Below, one piece after another: positions 60,338-64,000 of a stretch of 64,000 bases of DNA; within the stretch, counting starts at the first letter, position 1, and each line of letters starts with the position of its first letter. The position numbers and the translations under genes were made by a program. The notes under the pieces were generated by a model. It was not told where the DNA came from. It made no database searches and was given only the letters and a program-made list of their open reading frames with translations. Source of the DNA: Desulfosporosinus sp. (GTDB taxonomy: Bacteria; Bacillota; Desulfitobacteriia; Desulfitobacteriales; Desulfitobacteriaceae); the NCBI GenBank assembly GCA_003513495.1, contig DOPM01000058.1, positions 124,001-188,000 of the forward strand, in the 5' to 3' direction.

Positions 60338-60364
60338 ACGTAAGTCTCCAATGGAGACTTACGT
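60338..60364. repeat. 13-bp-arm perfect palindrome
   Basis: ACGTAAGTCTCCA (60338-60350) is inverted as TGGAGACTTACGT (60352-60364). No T tract. Could be an operator or a structured 3' UTR. Confidence 0.7.
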
Positions 60365-60422
60365 TACCGAAGAGGATCATAATAATACCACTTGAAGAAG
60401 TGGGCGCTGCAAGATAGGATAG

Positions 60423-60470
60423 ATAGAAGAAGTATTACCTACACAGGTAAAAGTTTTCTTCTATTTTTTT
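60423..60470 (+). terminator. Terminator before the PspC gene
   Basis: ATAGAAGAA (60423-60431) pairs with TTCTTCTAT (60456-60464), inner ACCT/AGGT, then T7. Confidence 0.78.
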
Positions 60471-60554
60471 AGTTTATCGGAAACATTTCAACCCACTCAT
60501 TCATACGTAATAAACGTGTAGGTAAAATTTTGACTAAGATATGGAGGAGCGAAC

Positions 60555-61022
60555 ATGCCTGAGAGAGTCTATAGGTCGGTGCGAGACAAGATGATTGGAG
60601 GGGTTTGTGGAGGTCTTGCTGATTATTTCAGAGTTGACGTCACCCTAGTACGAATTATTGCCCTAGTTGCCTTATTTGCTGGGGGCGTGGGTTTTTTGGC
60701 CTATTTAGCAGCTTGGGTGATTATACCTATTGATCCTGCAGAACAAGAACGGTATCCCTATAGGCGTGAGGCCGGGGCTGAGGTCAAGGAACTAGTTTCT
60801 AATGGCGACAAGACGGCTAAGGAGTTTGGAAGGCCTGAGTATCCTGACAATCGTGAGAATCACGAAAACCGCACGAAAATTGCCGGTGGAATTTTGGTCG
60901 TCTTGGGGATCGTGTTTTTGCTTGAGCGCTGGTTTCCCTATTGGTTTGATATGAGTAAGATGTGGCCGATCATTCTCATTTTCCTAGGTCTCGTCATAAT
61001 TGTGAGGGGGGGAAGAAAATGA
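60555..61022 (+). CDS. PspC-domain membrane protein
   Basis: A 155-residue protein. The PspC domain is RSVRDKMIGGVCGGLADYFR with helix IIALVALFAGGVGFLAYLAAWVI; a second hydrophobic part (IAGGILVVLGIVFLLERWF, MWPIILIFLGLVIIV) resembles LiaF/DUF5668 helices. Envelope stress sensing is inferred. ATGGAGGAG precedes the ATG. Confidence 0.88.
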   Translation: MPERVYRSVRDKMIGGVCGGLADYFRVDVTLVRIIALVALFAGGVGFLAYLAAWVIIPIDPAEQERYPYRREAGAEVKELVSNGDKTAKEFGRPEYPDNRENHENRTKIAGGILVVLGIVFLLERWFPYWFDMSKMWPIILIFLGLVIIVRGGRK

Positions 61023-61324
61023 GAAGAATCTCAGATAGCCTTAGTCGAGGATTACTCTTAATTGCGTTAGGGATTATCTTCTTTCTGCTCAATTATGGCT
61101 ACTTATCCTGGGGGCTATGGACACATGTCATCGATTTATGGCCTCTAATTCTTATATTGGCTGGAATTGGATTATTATTTAACCAGCGGATACCCATAAG
61201 TACTGTTTTGTTAATTTTTCTATTGTCTATGGTAGTCTATTCGATGGTTGTGGGAGATAAACCATCGACAGGGCAGCTTAAACACCATTTTCCGAATGCT
61301 CAATATAGAAATGAAACCTTCTAA
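61019..61324 (+). CDS. Small LiaF/DUF5668-like membrane protein
   Basis: A 101-residue protein with three helices (GLLLIALGIIFFLLNYGYLS, VIDLWPLILILAGIGLLF, VLLIFLLSMVVYSMVVG). LWPLILILAGIGLLF is the typical DUF5668 pattern. ATG overlaps the PspC stop, so both act together. Confidence 0.78.
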   Translation: MRRISDSLSRGLLLIALGIIFFLLNYGYLSWGLWTHVIDLWPLILILAGIGLLFNQRIPISTVLLIFLLSMVVYSMVVGDKPSTGQLKHHFPNAQYRNETF

Positions 61325-61325
61325 G

Positions 61326-61355
61326 TTGCTGTAAGTAACCTAAAGATGGTATAAT
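61326..61355 (+). promoter_or_regulatory. Possible sigma-A promoter of the DHH-CBS-CCA gene
   Basis: TTGCTG (61326-61331), 18 nt, TATAAT (61350-61355), 60 nt before the ATG. Confidence 0.42.
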
Positions 61356-61414
61356 TTTAAATATTGACCTAAAGTGGATTGAGTCCAAGAGGATAGGAGT
61401 TTGAGGATGTAGAT

Positions 61415-63964
61415 ATGGATATCATTTTGGCACATCGCCAAATCGATTTTGATGCGCTAGCTTCTATGGTGGCTGCTCAAAAAATTTATCCAAACAGTGT
61501 TTTGGTCATGGACGGGAAACCGAGCGTCTTTGTTCAAGACTTTTTGGCGTTATCAAGAGATCAATTGAGGTTTCGCAGGGCCCAAGATATTAATTTAGAA
61601 GAAGTCTCTCGGGTTATATTAGTTGATACTCATGAACTTCATAGAGTAGGATTCTTAGGGGAAAAGGTAGCAAAGCTTCCTGGAGTGGAGGTGGAAATCT
61701 ATGACCATCATCCTTATGCAGGAAAACTTAAACAAGGCATGGTTATCGAACCCGTTGGGGCTTGCGCAACCCTCCTAGTTGAAAAACTAGCGGAGATGGG
61801 GTTACCGTTGAGTAGCTTTGAAGCTACACTAATTGCTATAGGAATCTATGATGATACCGGAAGCTTATTGTTTGATAATACCACAGTACGTGATGTTCAC
61901 GCTGTGGCTTATTTATTAGAACAAGGTGCGAATTTAGGGGTAATCTCCAAAAATTTGCGTCGCCCGCTCACTGAGGAACAGAAAGAACTCTTGCAACAGT
62001 TATTAGATCAGGGACAAACAGAGGTCTTTGATGGACTACCTGTGTATATATCCTATGCTGAGATCGAGGAGTATGTTGGTGGACTTGCTCTATTAGCTCA
62101 TCGAGTAGGAGAACTTGAAGGCGCAGATACTTGGTTTTTGCTGGTTAAGATGGAGAACAGGGTCTATATTGTAGGCCGCTCTCGAGGTCGTGGTTTGCCT
62201 GTTAATGGATTAGTTCAGTTATTTGGAGGTGCAGGACATGAGAGAGCTGCGTCTGCCACCATCAAAGATGCTAAGCTTTCCGAGATCCTGAAAGAATTGC
62301 GTTCAGCTATTCGGACTCGTGCAAAACGACCGCATCTTGTGAGAGATATCATGAGCTTTCCAGTTAAGACCGTATCTCCTGAGACGCGGCTAGGTGAGGT
62401 TGAACAAATTCTATTGCGCTATGGGCATACAGGAGTTCCGGTTACAGAAGGCCAAAATATAATAGGGATTATTTCCAGGCGTGATGTTGATAAGGCAATT
62501 AAACACGGCTTACAACATGCTCCTGTAAAAGGTTTTATGACCACTAGGGTCGCAACAGTAGATGTAGAGGCACCTTGGGATGAAGTTCAGCGACTCATGA
62601 TTCAGCATGATATCGGACGTTTGCCCGTTGTAGAAGAAGGCAATCTCGTTGGCATTGTTTCTAGGTCAGATGTATTACGCCTTGTTCATGGTGGATCCGT
62701 TCCGATTGAAGCACAACTTGCTCGGGAACGCAGTGCTGCTGTGCGTCAGGATATTTTGGATTTGATAGGCCGTCTACCCGAAGAAGTACGAAGTCTTCTT
62801 GAAGCGGTGAGAGATACTGCAGGAGAAGAAGAGTGTTCAGTCTATCTGGTAGGGGGGTTTGTCCGAGATTTATTACTTTCCGTTCCAACCCAAGATTTGG
62901 ATTTTGTCGTTGAAGGCAGCGGTGGTCAATTTGCCCAAGCCTTGATGCGTCGTATACCGAATGGAAAGTTAACTCATCATGTAAAGTTTGGAACTGCCCA
63001 GATTATTTTTCCTGATGGAAGCCATCTTGACATTGCCAGTACCAGATGGGAACATTATTCTTTCCCGGGAGCCCTTCCCCAGGTGGAGGAATCTTGTCTA
63101 CGGGATGATCTGTTTCGGCGGGACTTTACGGTTAATTCTATGGCGATTTGTCTTAATGCTGAGCGATTTGGAGAACTTGTCGATTACTATGGCGGCAGGC
63201 AGGATTTACAACAAAGGAAGATTCGCTTTTTGCATAATATTAGTTTTATTGATGACCCAACCCGTATGTTGAGAGCTATCCGATTTGCAGAACGATATAA
63301 GTTTAATTTTGCAAAAGAAACTCTTGATGCCTTACATACAGCCATTGAGACGGGCGTTCTTTCCAAGCTCAGTGTTGAACGTTTTACTGAGGAAATCATG
63401 CTTATTTTTAAAGAAATGAATTATCTGGCAATGGGCCAATGCCTAGTTCAGAGTGGTTTGTTCAAAGCGTGGTTTGGCGAGGAATTGGCTTGGAATTTTG
63501 ACCTAGATGATGCTGAGGTGAGTCTCGATTGGTCACTAAATATGAGGTGGTTAGTCTCTGTTTCCAAAATGGAAACCAACCAAATTCAAAGGCTGCTTGA
63601 ACGAGTAAGTCTAAATAAATCCCTTAGAGATGAAACAAATGCCTACGTACACTTGCGTGAGTCGTTACAGGAACCCTTAACTTTAAGTGAAATGGATCGC
63701 TTATTAAACAAGGCCCCCAAGAGAGTTGTCCTCGCTTTAGCGCGGGATGAACGGTTTAATAAGCGAATAAGAGAATGCCTTGAGGCTGGTCAAAGGATTA
63801 AAATGTCCCTTGATGGAAAGGCTCTTATACAGATGGGAGTAAAGCAAGGTCCAGAGATCGGAGAAATTCTGGATCAGGTACGCATGGCTTGGCTCGAGGG
63901 TAGGATCAGTTCCTCAGAGGAAGAGCAGGGAATGGCTCGTCAGTGGGTTAATAACCGGCGTTAG
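61415..63964 (+). CDS. DHH-CBS-tRNA nucleotidyltransferase (CCA/A-adding) fusion
   Basis: An 849-residue multidomain protein: DHH/DHHA1 phosphoesterase (residues 1-310: AHRQIDFDALASM, VDTHE, YDHHPYAGK; GGAGHERAAS), two CBS domains (about 315-435) and a class II nucleotidyltransferase (about 478-850: VGGFVRDLLLSVPTQDLDFV, RRDFTVNSMAI, DDPTRMLRAIRFAERY). Known in several Firmicutes; it may add C/CC or A in split CCA-adding pairs. The CBS part may sense adenosine nucleotides. No partner is in the window. Confidence 0.92.
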   Translation: MDIILAHRQIDFDALASMVAAQKIYPNSVLVMDGKPSVFVQDFLALSRDQLRFRRAQDINLEEVSRVILVDTHELHRVGFLGEKVAKLPGVEVEIYDHHPYAGKLKQGMVIEPVGACATLLVEKLAEMGLPLSSFEATLIAIGIYDDTGSLLFDNTTVRDVHAVAYLLEQGANLGVISKNLRRPLTEEQKELLQQLLDQGQTEVFDGLPVYISYAEIEEYVGGLALLAHRVGELEGADTWFLLVKMENRVYIVGRSRGRGLPVNGLVQLFGGAGHERAASATIKDAKLSEILKELRSAIRTRAKRPHLVRDIMSFPVKTVSPETRLGEVEQILLRYGHTGVPVTEGQNIIGIISRRDVDKAIKHGLQHAPVKGFMTTRVATVDVEAPWDEVQRLMIQHDIGRLPVVEEGNLVGIVSRSDVLRLVHGGSVPIEAQLARERSAAVRQDILDLIGRLPEEVRSLLEAVRDTAGEEECSVYLVGGFVRDLLLSVPTQDLDFVVEGSGGQFAQALMRRIPNGKLTHHVKFGTAQIIFPDGSHLDIASTRWEHYSFPGALPQVEESCLRDDLFRRDFTVNSMAICLNAERFGELVDYYGGRQDLQQRKIRFLHNISFIDDPTRMLRAIRFAERYKFNFAKETLDALHTAIETGVLSKLSVERFTEEIMLIFKEMNYLAMGQCLVQSGLFKAWFGEELAWNFDLDDAEVSLDWSLNMRWLVSVSKMETNQIQRLLERVSLNKSLRDETNAYVHLRESLQEPLTLSEMDRLLNKAPKRVVLALARDERFNKRIRECLEAGQRIKMSLDGKALIQMGVKQGPEIGEILDQVRMAWLEGRISSSEEEQGMARQWVNNRR

Positions 63965-63978
63965 AAGGGGGTAGGGAT

Positions 63979-64000
63979 TTGTTCGATTTTAATTTAACGA
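63979..64000 (+). CDS. Start of a gene cut by the window edge (possibly site-2 protease)
   Basis: AAGGGGG (63965-63971) precedes TTG 63979, giving MFDFNLT before the edge. Site-2 protease family members in Firmicutes often begin MFxFxL, but seven residues cannot prove it. Confidence 0.35.

Overview
This window looks like chromosome from an anaerobic, endospore-forming Firmicute of the Peptococcaceae type (Desulfosporosinus/Desulfitobacterium-like). I infer this from gene content and order: spoIIIA, spoIVB, spo0A, spoIIA, spoVA and spoIIM sit beside ferredoxin-linked enzymes (Nfn transhydrogenase, a four-subunit 2-oxoacid:ferredoxin oxidoreductase, FchA) and an acyl-CoA-dehydratase-activase-like cluster. 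No identity search was run, so the genus is a guess. I saw no rRNA, tRNA, CRISPR array, prophage or transposase gene.

Layout. 1-3.9 kb: the 3' part of an RNase J gene and a membrane PAS-GGDEF-EAL protein. 4.0-9.1 kb: the complete spoIIIAA-AH operon, then a stand-alone receiver protein. 9.9-15.3 kb: a carboxyltransferase/biotin-carrier fusion gene, accC, an Asp23/AmaP/DUF2273 trio and nusB. 15.5-19.4 kb: nfnAB, folD and fchA. 19.5-28.3 kb: xseA-xseB-ispA-(DUF212)-dxs-tlyA-nadK-argR-recN. 28.5-30.8 kb: spoIVB and spo0A. This backbone follows the Bacillus subtilis spoIIIA-acc-nusB-folD-xseAB-ispA-dxs-yqxC-ahrC-recN-spoIVB-spo0A order, with the receiver and Nfn/FchA genes inserted. 31.2-36.2 kb: a small membrane protein, a sigma-54 activator and a vorDABC-like operon with a good -24/-12 promoter. 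36.4-45.8 kb: a Nudix hydrolase, an EndoQ-like nuclease, spoIIM, ald, a Trp/Glu-repeat miniprotein, yqzK-like, xerD, and nucleoside salvage (deoB, pnp, pdp). 45.9-52.6 kb: dacF, the spoIIA operon on the opposite strand, and spoVAC-AD-AE-AF. 52.8-56.1 kb: two DUF2229-type cysteine proteins and an ASKHA ATPase. 56.6-64 kb: lysA, a Pro/Tyr-rich membrane protein, an LCP enzyme, small membrane proteins and a DHH-CBS-CCA fusion, with the start of another gene at the edge.

How the parts fit. Most of the window is housekeeping plus sporulation control. SigF/SpoIIAB/SpoIIAA, SpoIVB, Spo0A, the SpoIIIA channel, SpoIIM and SpoVA cover entry into sporulation, forespore-mother cell signalling, engulfment and dipicolinate uptake. 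Intergenic regions hold sites that look like sigma-H promoters (RNAGGAWWW, 11-13 nt, RNNGAATWW) before the GGDEF-EAL gene, the lone receiver, nfnA, spoIIA and spo0A. This would link c-di-GMP turnover and redox metabolism to the transition state.

The less ordinary signals are: a strong internal ribosome-binding site in the pycB-accB fusion; an inverted repeat that covers the ribosome-binding site of a CoA-binding protein; a miniprotein made of Trp/Glu repeats; at least three families of dispersed palindromic repeats, one of which supplies the last codons of recN; and the inverted spoIIA operon between dacF and spoVAC.
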